A stretch of 64,000 nt of DNA from Bacillota bacterium (GTDB lineage Bacteria; Bacillota; Clostridia; Lachnospirales; Lachnospiraceae). The notes under the pieces are model-generated. The model was not told where the DNA came from. It ran no database searches and saw only the letters and a program-made list of their open reading frames with translations. Positions 53,783 through 62,848 of this stretch are shown in pieces; the stretch's first letter is position 1, and each line of letters begins with the position of its first letter. The DNA is taken from NCBI GenBank assembly GCA_023393095.1, contig JAEWMT010000135.1, forward strand, positions 1 to 64,000, given 5' to 3'. Position numbers and translations under genes: made by a program.

Positions 53783-53813
53783 ATTGACAATTTGTCAATT
53801 GTTGTTTAGAATG
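53783..53813 (+). promoter_or_regulatory. promoter with overlapping palindrome upstream of the LRR gene
   Basis: TTGACA (53785-53790), 17-base spacer, TAGAAT (53808-53813). ATTGACA-ATT-TGTCAAT (53784-53800) is a perfect 7-bp inverted repeat over the -35 box, suggesting repressor control. Confidence 0.6.
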
Positions 53814-53849
53814 GTATTGTTAAAATATAACAGACAAAGGGGAGTAATC

Positions 53850-55979
53850 ATGAAAATAACAAAGAAGCTACTGACACTATTTTTATTCACTATAATCATA
53901 ATAGGTTTATCCGGTTTTCAAAAAAGCTTTGCTGCGGAAAATTCTATCTTTGAGATAAAAGACGGTGAATTACTGAAATATAGCGGCAGCGATAGCAGTG
54001 TTACCATACCGGATGGGGTAACAGTAATTGGAGAAAATGCATTTAGTAATAACGGTGTTTTGGAGAAGGTAGTGATACCATCTGGTGTGACGACGATAAA
54101 GGCGGATGCATTTTCCGGTTGTAATAATCTTAAGGATATCACGATTCCAAAAAGTGTTACTTCTGTTGGAGTTAATGCATTTTCTGAAACAGAATGGCTA
54201 AAAAATGATAAGACAAAAATGCTGATTATTGGAGATGGTATTCTCCTTAAGTATAATGGTAGTGATAAAAAAGTTGATATTCCTTCAAAGGTGAAATCCA
54301 TCAATGATTCTGCATTCAGCTATAGTAGATCTATGACAACAATAACAGGCGGGAAGAATGTCAGCTATATCGGTGAAAATGCATTTATGTATTGCACGCA
54401 ATTAACAAGCTTTCCTTTTTCAAGCAAGCTCGTTTCGATTGGACTTAATGCATTTTATGGCTGTAATAAGATGAAATCTGTTACATTACCTAAATCATTG
54501 AGCAATCTGGAAGAGGGAGCATTCGGCGGTTGCTCCGGCTTGGAGAAAGTTACTTTTGCATCTCCATCAAAGATAAAAGCTTTGAAAGAATATACATTTG
54601 CAAAATGTAAGAAATTAAAAAGTATTTCAATTCCGGATAGTGTAACTGTAATCCATGATCAAGCCTTCTTTAATTGCATCAGCTTGAACAAGTTGGTATT
54701 GCCAAAACAGCTAAATTATATTGGAGCCGAAGTATTCGCTGGAGATTCAGACCTTCTGAAGCTTACGATTCCGGATAAGGTATCATATATCGGAGAAGGT
54801 GCTTTTCGTAATTGCAGTGCTTTATCCCAGATCCATATTCCTGAAGCACTGGCAGAAATTAAGGAATATACATTCCAGGGCTGTAAATCTCTTGCTACGA
54901 TAAATCTGCCGGGAAAACTGACGGATATTAGCGCCTATGCTTTTGAGAACTGCAGTAAGCTGACTAAAATTACCCTTCCTGGTTCATTGACTGTAATAGA
55001 AGATTATGCATTTAATAATGCAGTAAATCTGTCCAAGATAACAGGAGATGCAAATCTGACAAAACTTGGTGCTGAGGCTTTTACTAATACGAAATGGCTT
55101 ACTGGATCGAAAGAAAAGTATATTAAGCTCAATCATATGCTGGTAGCTTATAAAGGAAATGAATCTGAATTAGTATTACCGGATGATATCTGGTATATAG
55201 CAGACCAAGTATTTAAGAATAATAAGAATTTGAAGACTTTAAATATTCCGGATCACATTAAGGGTATCGGTCTAGGAACGTTTTCAAATTGCAATAGCTT
55301 AGAGAAGGTTACATTTGAAGAAGGAATCCAAACAGTTGGAGACAATGCTTTTGAAAATTGTATTACACTGAAGGAGATATCACTACCGGACAGCCTGCAA
55401 ACCCTTGGATCGAAAGCTTTTCTTAATTGCGAAAAGCTTAGCGCAGTAAATTTTTCAAAAAATAAAGTAAATTACGGCTATAGTATATTTGATGGCACTA
55501 ATTATCTTACTCAGGTAAAGGATTATCTGATTGCCGGAGATGGAACCTTATTAAAATATGTTGGTCAGGGTAAAGAGATAACGATACCAGACACTGTTAC
55601 AGCAATTAATGCATATGCTTTTTCCGATGCAGATACGAGAGCACGCGTCATAGATTCTGATGACAACTATCTGGGCTACCAATATAATAAAATTACGGTA
55701 CCTGGGACGGTCAGTGAACTTTTGGATCGGAGCTTTAGCAATTGTAATGTGCAGACAGTAATTCTTAATGATGGAGTAAAGGCGATAGGTGACTACGCAT
55801 TTATCGGCTCAACGGTTAATCAGTTAACCATACCGGATAGTGTTAAATTGATTAAAAATACAGCATTTAATATTGACCCTGATGGTTATGTACCTAATAT
55901 TACATGTAAGAAGGGGTCAGTAGCTTACCGCACAGCCTACGAGGTTGGACTGGGATTGTGGGTAAAGGAATTAGAATAA
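53850..55979 (+). CDS. secreted BspA-type leucine-rich repeat protein
   Basis: A 709-residue exported protein. Signal peptide: KITKKLLTLFLFTIIIIGLSG with cleavage near SFAAE (about 28). The rest is a run of about 23-residue LRR_5 (BspA/TpLRR) repeats of the form IxIPxSVTxIGxxAFxxCxxL, for example ITIPKSVTSVGVNAFSETEW and LTIPDKVSYIGEGAFRNCSA. No membrane anchor or sorting signal at the C-terminus. ATG at 53850 follows GGGGAG; the longer frame from 53784 would overlap the promoter. Such proteins mediate surface contacts in gut Firmicutes; a binding partner is unknown. Confidence 0.92.
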   Translation: MKITKKLLTLFLFTIIIIGLSGFQKSFAAENSIFEIKDGELLKYSGSDSSVTIPDGVTVIGENAFSNNGVLEKVVIPSGVTTIKADAFSGCNNLKDITIPKSVTSVGVNAFSETEWLKNDKTKMLIIGDGILLKYNGSDKKVDIPSKVKSINDSAFSYSRSMTTITGGKNVSYIGENAFMYCTQLTSFPFSSKLVSIGLNAFYGCNKMKSVTLPKSLSNLEEGAFGGCSGLEKVTFASPSKIKALKEYTFAKCKKLKSISIPDSVTVIHDQAFFNCISLNKLVLPKQLNYIGAEVFAGDSDLLKLTIPDKVSYIGEGAFRNCSALSQIHIPEALAEIKEYTFQGCKSLATINLPGKLTDISAYAFENCSKLTKITLPGSLTVIEDYAFNNAVNLSKITGDANLTKLGAEAFTNTKWLTGSKEKYIKLNHMLVAYKGNESELVLPDDIWYIADQVFKNNKNLKTLNIPDHIKGIGLGTFSNCNSLEKVTFEEGIQTVGDNAFENCITLKEISLPDSLQTLGSKAFLNCEKLSAVNFSKNKVNYGYSIFDGTNYLTQVKDYLIAGDGTLLKYVGQGKEITIPDTVTAINAYAFSDADTRARVIDSDDNYLGYQYNKITVPGTVSELLDRSFSNCNVQTVILNDGVKAIGDYAFIGSTVNQLTIPDSVKLIKNTAFNIDPDGYVPNITCKKGSVAYRTAYEVGLGLWVKELE

Positions 55980-57911
55980 TCAGGTACGGATATCAAAGGT
56001 ATATCGCCTCACATCATTGTCCATAGTATGTTCCTCGATAAAATCCTTGCTAAAATCAGGCTTTTGAAAGGAGTTTACAACTTCACTGTGTAAAGTATAC
56101 CCCTTTTTTAATAAAGCCTCCGAAAGGGATGACATATTTGTCGCTACGATCTGTTCAGCTGCAAAATCTGCCATATAGAATTTTGCCTGAATCATTTTCT
56201 GGTTTAAGGAAATATGGACATTTAATGGACCAAGATTATCCATGGTAAGGTGAAGAAGAACACTGATATGATCCGACTTCTCCTTAAGAGCTTTTTTTCG
56301 CGTAAATACATAGAGATCACTATGCAGCTGCTTGTTTCTTAATTGAACAGGCAGCTGTAAATAGGTAAAGGCTTCATTAAGATCCTTCATAAATTGCAGA
56401 TTTTCTTGAAACTTTTTTACAGGCTCTTGAAGTTGAAGCTCTTCGACTGTACTGGTGCTTAACTTTATAATGTGACTTATTTGCTCCATATCCTCTCGAA
56501 GATTCTTATAAAGTGCAGGAATAGGATCTTTTTTCGCTAATTTCTGAGGAGTAATTGTCCATCTTTGCAGGAAGGCATTCTCCAGAAGTTTAGTATATTC
56601 GGGAGACTGAAGCAACTTTTTCGCAGTTTCTTCACTTAGTCCAGGTAGCTTCTCCTGAATAAAGCTTAGGATATCCTTAAAAGTAGCTGTTTTGTTTTCA
56701 ATCTGGCTTTTTATTTCATCACTGCCCTGATAATTGCCTAATAAATCAAGTAAAGCAGTTTGCTCTTTGGAATTCATAAAATTGGACAATAATTCGGGGC
56801 TGTCCTGCATAGCAGAACTTACAGTAAGCGTCCCTGGATTCTCCGATGGTGCAGGCAAAGTAGCAGACTCTAACTGATCTGTAAGATTTATCAGAGGGTT
56901 TGACGTGGTATTATCTGCAGTATTAAATATTATTTTAATTAATTTATCATTAATCTGAAGCAGTTGATTAAACGGTTTGTTCAAATCAGACGGCAAAGCT
57001 CCAGCTCCTAACACGGTACTATGATTGATATCAGTAGGATTCAGTGACATCTCCTGATTGTTTACTATGTTCCCCAAATTTTCTGATAATAAGTTGTTTG
57101 ACTTAGTAGCCTCTAATCCGATGTCATTTGACAGAGAAGCTACGGATGAATTGCTATTAACAGGGAATGTAGACTGCTCTGTGACGGTGGATTGTATTAT
57201 GTTACTTGGCTCACCTGATAATATTTCATCGGTAGCAGAACCCTCCTGCTGTGTAAAGAGCCTTGCTATACTATCGGTTATCTCCCTTATATTATTTAAA
57301 AGCTGGTGGGAACCATTCTGATATGCCTCAAACTGTCTGATATTTTCAGGTGTCATTGGAATATTATTCTTGAACATCAAAACCAACGTTAATGGTGAAG
57401 CCTCACGGTTCATGTAGGACACTTTAATGAGTGACTGAAGGGTTTGTTTGTCAACAGGCATTCCGTGGTTTAGTAATTCCATTACAATTGCCCTGTTTTT
57501 ATCAGTATTAGACAGTCCGGAGGCTGATAAAGCTTTCTGTATCATGGAATCTATTGCGGAGGAGGCTTCGTTAGGAAGATATTTTAATACGAGCTGATCA
57601 GAAGAACCCTCTGCTACCTGAAAACTTGCTTCCTGTCCAATGGAAAGGGGCACATCGGTGGATAGCTTTGCTGTAATTACCTGATTACCCGGATTTAACT
57701 GAATACGTACCTCATGAAAACGGTGGTCGATAATTTGGCCTTTTACAATCTGCCCTTCCTTAAGACCAAGCTGCTTCATCATCTGCGCTGTAGAATCAGA
57801 TGAATCCTTTACCCGGCTGGAAGAAGAGGTTTTACTAACCTCTGAGGCAGTTCGAGAGGTTTGAGGCTTATTCGATTTATATCGAGATAAAGAGGACTGT
57901 TTAATATCCAT
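55980..57911 (-). CDS. FliK-like protein with hook-length-control C-terminal domain
   Basis: A 643-residue protein. The N-terminal third is Ser-rich and polar (SRTASEVSKTSSSSRVKD) with a KGQIIDHRFHEVRIQLNPG beta segment; a Pro/Asn-rich low-complexity middle (about 230-370) follows. The C-terminal part (about 540-640) has LHLTMDNLGPLNVHISLNQK and AKFYMADFAAEQIVATNMSS with SLSEALLKKGYTL, the pattern of the Flg_hook domain of FliK. The layout, long flexible middle and folded C-terminus, fits a molecular ruler. It is not within a flagellar operon here, so the call rests on the domain pattern. AAAGGA lies about nine bases before ATG. It converges with the LRR gene, with the two stop codons adjacent. 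Confidence 0.7.
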   Translation of the reverse strand: MDIKQSSLSRYKSNKPQTSRTASEVSKTSSSSRVKDSSDSTAQMMKQLGLKEGQIVKGQIIDHRFHEVRIQLNPGNQVITAKLSTDVPLSIGQEASFQVAEGSSDQLVLKYLPNEASSAIDSMIQKALSASGLSNTDKNRAIVMELLNHGMPVDKQTLQSLIKVSYMNREASPLTLVLMFKNNIPMTPENIRQFEAYQNGSHQLLNNIREITDSIARLFTQQEGSATDEILSGEPSNIIQSTVTEQSTFPVNSNSSVASLSNDIGLEATKSNNLLSENLGNIVNNQEMSLNPTDINHSTVLGAGALPSDLNKPFNQLLQINDKLIKIIFNTADNTTSNPLINLTDQLESATLPAPSENPGTLTVSSAMQDSPELLSNFMNSKEQTALLDLLGNYQGSDEIKSQIENKTATFKDILSFIQEKLPGLSEETAKKLLQSPEYTKLLENAFLQRWTITPQKLAKKDPIPALYKNLREDMEQISHIIKLSTSTVEELQLQEPVKKFQENLQFMKDLNEAFTYLQLPVQLRNKQLHSDLYVFTRKKALKEKSDHISVLLHLTMDNLGPLNVHISLNQKMIQAKFYMADFAAEQIVATNMSSLSEALLKKGYTLHSEVVNSFQKPDFSKDFIEEHTMDNDVRRYTFDIRT

Positions 57912-58112
57912 TCACTTAGATCCTTTCGTTTGTACTATGTATCATCCTGTTTATTATATCGACTGTTGATAATCATTAGTTAATGACTGGATAAAACATT
58001 TGCAAACTTAATAATATTAACATATTGCATGGCATAACCTTATTATCTTAGGTGAAAATAATTAATTTTATTATAAAATAATTATTTTCGATGTTTTTAG
58101 CTAAATTTGTGC
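57912..58112. other. intergenic region between the FliK-like gene and gltB
   Basis: AT-rich divergent region of about 200 bases with no gene. It presumably holds the leftward promoter of the FliK-like gene. The gltB promoter follows at 58113. Confidence 0.3.
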
Positions 58113-58141
58113 TTGTAAATAAGAATATTCTATATTATAAT
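58113..58141 (+). promoter_or_regulatory. promoter of gltBD
   Basis: TTGTAA (58113-58118), 17-base spacer, perfect TATAAT (58136-58141). Transcription would begin near 58148, at the base of the attenuator hairpin. Confidence 0.7.
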
Positions 58142-58149
58142 CAACATCA

Positions 58150-58207
58150 TAAAACGAAGGCGTTTTAGACTGAGCAAGTTGCGAAGTCTAGGGCGCTTTA
58201 TTTTTTT
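58150..58207 (+). terminator. attenuator at the start of the gltB leader
   Basis: AAGGCGTTTTAGACT and AGTCTAGGGCGCTTT pair over 15 positions (three or four G-U) around a 13-base loop and are followed by ATTTTTTT. An alternative hairpin AAAACG-AAGG-CGTTTT overlaps the left arm, so the two folds exclude each other. Located about 100 bases before gltB, at the very start of the transcript. Confidence 0.75.
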
Positions 58208-58219
58208 GCCATGAATAAC

Positions 58220-58246
58220 CATGGTTCGGGTTAAGACACCCGAGCC
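58220..58246 (+). promoter_or_regulatory. second hairpin in the gltB leader
   Basis: GGTTCGGGT and ACCCGAGCC form a 9-bp stem with a six-base loop TAAGAC, without a T-run. Hexaloops are what ANTAR proteins read, but this loop lacks the expected A at position 1. Confidence 0.45.
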
Positions 58247-58282
58247 AATCATAATTTTTCATAGAAAGAAAGAGGAATGTAT

Positions 58283-61200
58283 ATGCAGCAGAACATCAGA
58301 GAGGAAATAAAACAGATTCCACAGGGATTATACGATCCCCGTTTTGAGCATGACAACTGTGGTATCGGTGCAGTTGTGCATATGAAAGGTTTGAAAACAC
58401 ATGAGACAGTTGAAAATGCTTTAAAAATTGTTGAGAATTTAGAACATCGTGCCGGTAAAGATGCAGATGGCAAGACCGGTGACGGTGTAGGAATTCTTCT
58501 TCAAATTTCCCACAAATTCTTTTCAAAAGTAACAAAACCTTTCGGATTTGATCTTGGCGCAGAACGTGATTACGGTGTTGGTATGTTCTTCTTTCCGCAG
58601 GATGAATTAAGCCGTAATCAGGCGAAAAAGATGTTCGAGATTATTATCGAGAAGGAAGGTATGAAATTCTTAGGCTGGAGGGAAGTGCCAATTAAACCCC
58701 AGACCCTAGGAGAAAGAGCGATTGCCTGTATGCCCCATATTATGCAATGCTTTATTAAAAGACCAGCTAAGGTGTCAAAGGGCATTGATTTTGACAGAAA
58801 GCTATACATTGCAAGAAGATTGTTTGAACAGAGCAATGATAATACTTATGTGGTATCCTTATCAAGCCGTACCATCGTTTATAAGGGTATGTTCTTAGTA
58901 AATCAGCTACGTCTCTTTTTTGAAGATTTACAGGATAGTGCTTATGAGAGCGCAATTGCGATCGTACACTCAAGATTTTCAACTAATACGAATCCGAGCT
59001 GGCAAAGAGCTCATCCGAACCGTCTGATCGTTCATAATGGAGAAATCAATACCATCCGTGGAAATGCAGATAAAATGCTTGCCAGAGAAGAAACCATGGA
59101 ATCTGAGCATTTAAAGGGAGAACTTCATAAGGTGCTTCCGGTAATTAACGTGGAGGGTTCTGACTCTGCAATGTTAGATAATACACTGGAATTCTTAATC
59201 ATGAGCGGTATGGATCTTCCACTTGCAGTTATGATTACCATTCCTGAGCCTTGGAGCAATGATTCTGCAATTAGTAGGGAAAAACGGGATTTCTATCAAT
59301 ATTACGCAACTATGATGGAACCTTGGGACGGACCTGCTTCCATTCTTTTCTCCGACGGTGACATTATGGGAGCGATTCTAGATCGTAACGGTCTGAGACC
59401 TTCCCGTTATTATATCACAAGTGATGACTATCTAATACTTTCTTCTGAAGTTGGTGTTATGGATACCCCTCCAGAGAAGGTTATTAGAAAAGAAAGACTA
59501 CGTCCCGGTAAAATGCTTCTGGTTGATACCGTAAAGGGATGTTTAATTGATGATGAAGATCTGAAAAACAGTTATGCGATGAAACAACCTTACGGTGAAT
59601 GGCTGGATCAGAATCTTGTTATGCTTAAGAATCTTAAGATACCGAATAAGAAGGTAACCGAGTATAGTGATGAAGAGCTTGCTAGACTTCAGAAAGCTTT
59701 CGGCTATACCTATGAAGATTTTAAAACAACCATCCTTCCGATGGCAAGCAGCGGAGCAGAAGCAACTGCAGCCATGGGTGTTGATCTGCCGCTTCCGGTA
59801 TTGTCAAAGAATAATCCTCCGTTATTCAACTACTTTAAGCAGCTGTTCGCACAAGTAACGAATCCTCCGATTGATGCAATACGCGAGGAAATCGTAACTG
59901 CTACCTCCGTTTATATTGGCGAGGACGGTAATATTCTCGAAGAAAAGGCAGAAAACTGCAGTGTACTTAAAATCAACGATCCAATTTTAACGAATACGGA
60001 TTTATTAAAAATTAAGCATATGAAGAAGCCTGGATTTAAGGTTGAAGTTCTTCCTATGATTTATTATAAGAATACTTCTCTGGAGAAAGCGATTGACCAT
60101 CTTTGTCTGGAAGCCGACCGTGCTTACAAGGAAGGGGCGAATGTCCTTATCCTGTCCGATCGTGGTGTGGATGAGAATCACGTGGCGATACCATCCTTAC
60201 TGGCGGTATCAGCACTTCAGCAGCATTTGGTTCGAACCAAGAAGAGAACCGCTCTAGCTATGATTGTAGAAAGTGCGGAACCGAGAGATGTACATCATTT
60301 CGCATGCTTGCTTGGATATGGTGCCTGCGCAGTTAACCCTTACCTCGCTCAGGAGACAATCCGCCAGCTGATCGACAGTAACATGCTGGATAAGGATTAT
60401 TATGCAGCAGTGAATGATTATAACAATGCAGTTCTTCATGGTATTGTTAAGATTGCGTCTAAGATGGGTATTTCTACAATCCAATCCTATCAGGGTTCTA
60501 AGATATTCGAAGCAATCGGTATCTGCAAGGAAGTGATTGATAAATACTTTACCGGTACCGTAAGCCGTATCGGCGGTATAACTTTGAAGGAAATGGAGGA
60601 GCAGCAGGATGCCCTACATTCCAAAGCATTTGATCCCCTGGGATTAAATCTTGATTTGACCATGGATAGTGCGGGTTCTCACAAGATGCGAAGCGGTAAA
60701 GAAGAGCATCTGTATAATCCTAAGACAATACATTTACTTCAGCAGTCCACCAGAACAGGCAATTACGATATGTTCAAGGAGTACTCCAAAGAGGTTACCT
60801 CGGAACAGGAAAAGGTTAATTTAAGAGGTCTATTAGAGATTAACTATCCTGAAAATGGGATCCCCATTGATGAGGTAGAAAGTGTTGATCATATTGTAAA
60901 ACGCTTTAAAACCGGTGCGATGTCCTACGGTTCCATTTCTCAGGAAGCACATGAGGCTATGGCAATTGCTATGAATCGTCTTGGTGGTAAATCAAATAGT
61001 GGTGAGGGCGGTGAAAGTCTTGAGAGATTAAGTGTAGGAGAAGACGGACTGAACAAATGCTCTGCAATCAAACAGGTTGCTTCCGGTAGATTCGGTGTGA
61101 CAAGTGAATACCTTGTAAGTGCAAAAGAAATCCAAATTAAGATGGCACAAGGAGCAAAACCCGGTGAAGGCGGACAGCTTCCGGCTGAAAAGGTATATCC

Positions 61201-62839
61201 TTGGGTTGCTAAGACCAGACATTCAACTCCTGGCGTAGGTTTAATCTCTCCCCCGCCGCATCATGATATCTATTCCATCGAGGACCTTGCACAGTTAATC
61301 TATGATTGTAAGAATGCCAATAAAAATGCAAGAATTTCTGTTAAGTTGGTATCCGAAGCAGGTGTTGGTACGATTGCAGCCGGTGTAGCAAAAGCAGGAG
61401 CAGGAGTAATCCTTATCTCAGGCTTTGATGGCGGAACCGGTGCAGCACCCAGAACCTCCATCTACAATGCGGGACTTCCTTGGGAATTAGGTCTGGCAGA
61501 GACACATCAGACACTGATTATGAATGGACTTCGTAAAAAAGTTGTTGTTGAAACCGATGGTAAATTAATGACAGGTCGCGATGTATTGGTAGCTGCTCTT
61601 CTTGGAGCAGAAGAATATGGCTTTGCAACAGCACCTTTAATTACCTTGGGTTGTGTCATGATGCGTGTATGTAATCTGGATACCTGCCCGGTAGGTGTTG
61701 CAACTCAGAATCCTGAGTTACGTAAGAATTTCTCTGGTAAACCCGAATATATAGAGAATTTCATGCGTTTTATTGCAGAAGAACTTCGTGAATACATGGC
61801 GAAACTGGGTATCAGAACAGTAGATGAGTTAGTGGGACGTACGGATTTATTAAAGGTTAAGGAATCCTGTAAGGAGGATGAAAGATCAAAATTAGTTAAC
61901 TTAAATGCAGTTTTAAATAACCCATTCACTGAGCAGGGTGAAGGAGTTCATTTTAATGCAGATCAAATATATGATTTTGAGCTGGAGAAAACCATTGATG
62001 AAAAAGTACTTCTTAGGAAGTTCAAATTAAATGAAAAGAATAATCAGAAAATTAAAGTTCAGATTTCTAATACGGATCGTACCTTTGGTACTATCTTAGG
62101 ATCTGAGATTACTAAGAAATACGGAACAAGCCTTACGGATGATACCTTCGTAATTGAGGCCGAAGGCAGTGGTGGACAGAGCTTTGGTGCATTTATCCCG
62201 AAGGGTCTTACCATTGAACTGGAAGGTGACAGCAATGATTACTTTGGTAAAGGTCTTTCCGGTGGTAAGTTGATTGCCTATCCTCCAAAGGGAAGCGTTT
62301 TCAAAACCGAAGAAAACATTATCATCGGTAATGTTGCTCTTTACGGTGCTACAAGCGGTAAAGTATTTATAAATGGAGTTGCAGGAGAACGTTTCTGTGT
62401 TCGTAACTCCGGAGCAATGGCAGTTGTAGAAGGTGTTGGTGATCATGGTTGTGAATATATGACTGGCGGTAGAGTTGCTGTCCTTGGTAAAACAGGAAAG
62501 AACTTTGCGGCAGGTATGAGTGGTGGTATTGCATATGTACTCGATGAAGATAGCGATTTATATAAGAAGCTGAATAAGGGTCTTGTTTCCTTTGAAGCAG
62601 TAACTGAAAAATACGATGTGCTTGAATTAAAGGAAATGATTACTGAGCATGTAAAATATACGAACTCAGATAAAGGAAAAGAAATCCTTGATCACTTTAT
62701 GGATTATCTTCCGAAATTTAAGAAGATTATTCCTCATGATTATAGACGTATGCTGCAGACCATCGTTATGATGGAAGAGAAGGGTCTTGGCAGTGAGCAG
62801 GCACAGATTGAAGCATTTTTTGCTAACACAAGGAAATAG
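58283..62839 (+). CDS. gltB: glutamate synthase, large (alpha) subunit
   Basis: A 1518-residue glutamate synthase large subunit, which makes two glutamates from glutamine and 2-oxoglutarate. The glutaminase nucleophile is Cys26 in FEHDNCGIGAVVH, after a 25-residue propeptide that is normally removed. The FMN synthase domain (SISQEAHEAMAIAMNRLGG near 890) and the 3Fe-4S cysteines in CVMMRVCNLDTCPVG near 1125 are present, followed by the beta-helix GXGXG domain (GGRVAVLGKTGKNFAAGMSG near 1393). Length is standard. ATG at 58283 is six bases from AGAGGA; ATG at 58277 touches it. The gltD gene follows after 9 bases. Confidence 0.97.
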   Translation: MQQNIREEIKQIPQGLYDPRFEHDNCGIGAVVHMKGLKTHETVENALKIVENLEHRAGKDADGKTGDGVGILLQISHKFFSKVTKPFGFDLGAERDYGVGMFFFPQDELSRNQAKKMFEIIIEKEGMKFLGWREVPIKPQTLGERAIACMPHIMQCFIKRPAKVSKGIDFDRKLYIARRLFEQSNDNTYVVSLSSRTIVYKGMFLVNQLRLFFEDLQDSAYESAIAIVHSRFSTNTNPSWQRAHPNRLIVHNGEINTIRGNADKMLAREETMESEHLKGELHKVLPVINVEGSDSAMLDNTLEFLIMSGMDLPLAVMITIPEPWSNDSAISREKRDFYQYYATMMEPWDGPASILFSDGDIMGAILDRNGLRPSRYYITSDDYLILSSEVGVMDTPPEKVIRKERLRPGKMLLVDTVKGCLIDDEDLKNSYAMKQPYGEWLDQNLVMLKNLKIPNKKVTEYSDEELARLQKAFGYTYEDFKTTILPMASSGAEATAAMGVDLPLPVLSKNNPPLFNYFKQLFAQVTNPPIDAIREEIVTATSVYIGEDGNILEEKAENCSVLKINDPILTNTDLLKIKHMKKPGFKVEVLPMIYYKNTSLEKAIDHLCLEADRAYKEGANVLILSDRGVDENHVAIPSLLAVSALQQHLVRTKKRTALAMIVESAEPRDVHHFACLLGYGACAVNPYLAQETIRQLIDSNMLDKDYYAAVNDYNNAVLHGIVKIASKMGISTIQSYQGSKIFEAIGICKEVIDKYFTGTVSRIGGITLKEMEEQQDALHSKAFDPLGLNLDLTMDSAGSHKMRSGKEEHLYNPKTIHLLQQSTRTGNYDMFKEYSKEVTSEQEKVNLRGLLEINYPENGIPIDEVESVDHIVKRFKTGAMSYGSISQEAHEAMAIAMNRLGGKSNSGEGGESLERLSVGEDGLNKCSAIKQVASGRFGVTSEYLVSAKEIQIKMAQGAKPGEGGQLPAEKVYPWVAKTRHSTPGVGLISPPPHHDIYSIEDLAQLIYDCKNANKNARISVKLVSEAGVGTIAAGVAKAGAGVILISGFDGGTGAAPRTSIYNAGLPWELGLAETHQTLIMNGLRKKVVVETDGKLMTGRDVLVAALLGAEEYGFATAPLITLGCVMMRVCNLDTCPVGVATQNPELRKNFSGKPEYIENFMRFIAEELREYMAKLGIRTVDELVGRTDLLKVKESCKEDERSKLVNLNAVLNNPFTEQGEGVHFNADQIYDFELEKTIDEKVLLRKFKLNEKNNQKIKVQISNTDRTFGTILGSEITKKYGTSLTDDTFVIEAEGSGGQSFGAFIPKGLTIELEGDSNDYFGKGLSGGKLIAYPPKGSVFKTEENIIIGNVALYGATSGKVFINGVAGERFCVRNSGAMAVVEGVGDHGCEYMTGGRVAVLGKTGKNFAAGMSGGIAYVLDEDSDLYKKLNKGLVSFEAVTEKYDVLELKEMITEHVKYTNSDKGKEILDHFMDYLPKFKKIIPHDYRRMLQTIVMMEEKGLGSEQAQIEAFFANTRK

Positions 62840-62848
62840 GAGGTTATT

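Noticed and set aside
58150..58246. gltB leader hairpins as a definite ANTAR target
   Set aside because: Neither loop has the expected A1 and G4 hexaloop pattern, so only a general attenuator is claimed.
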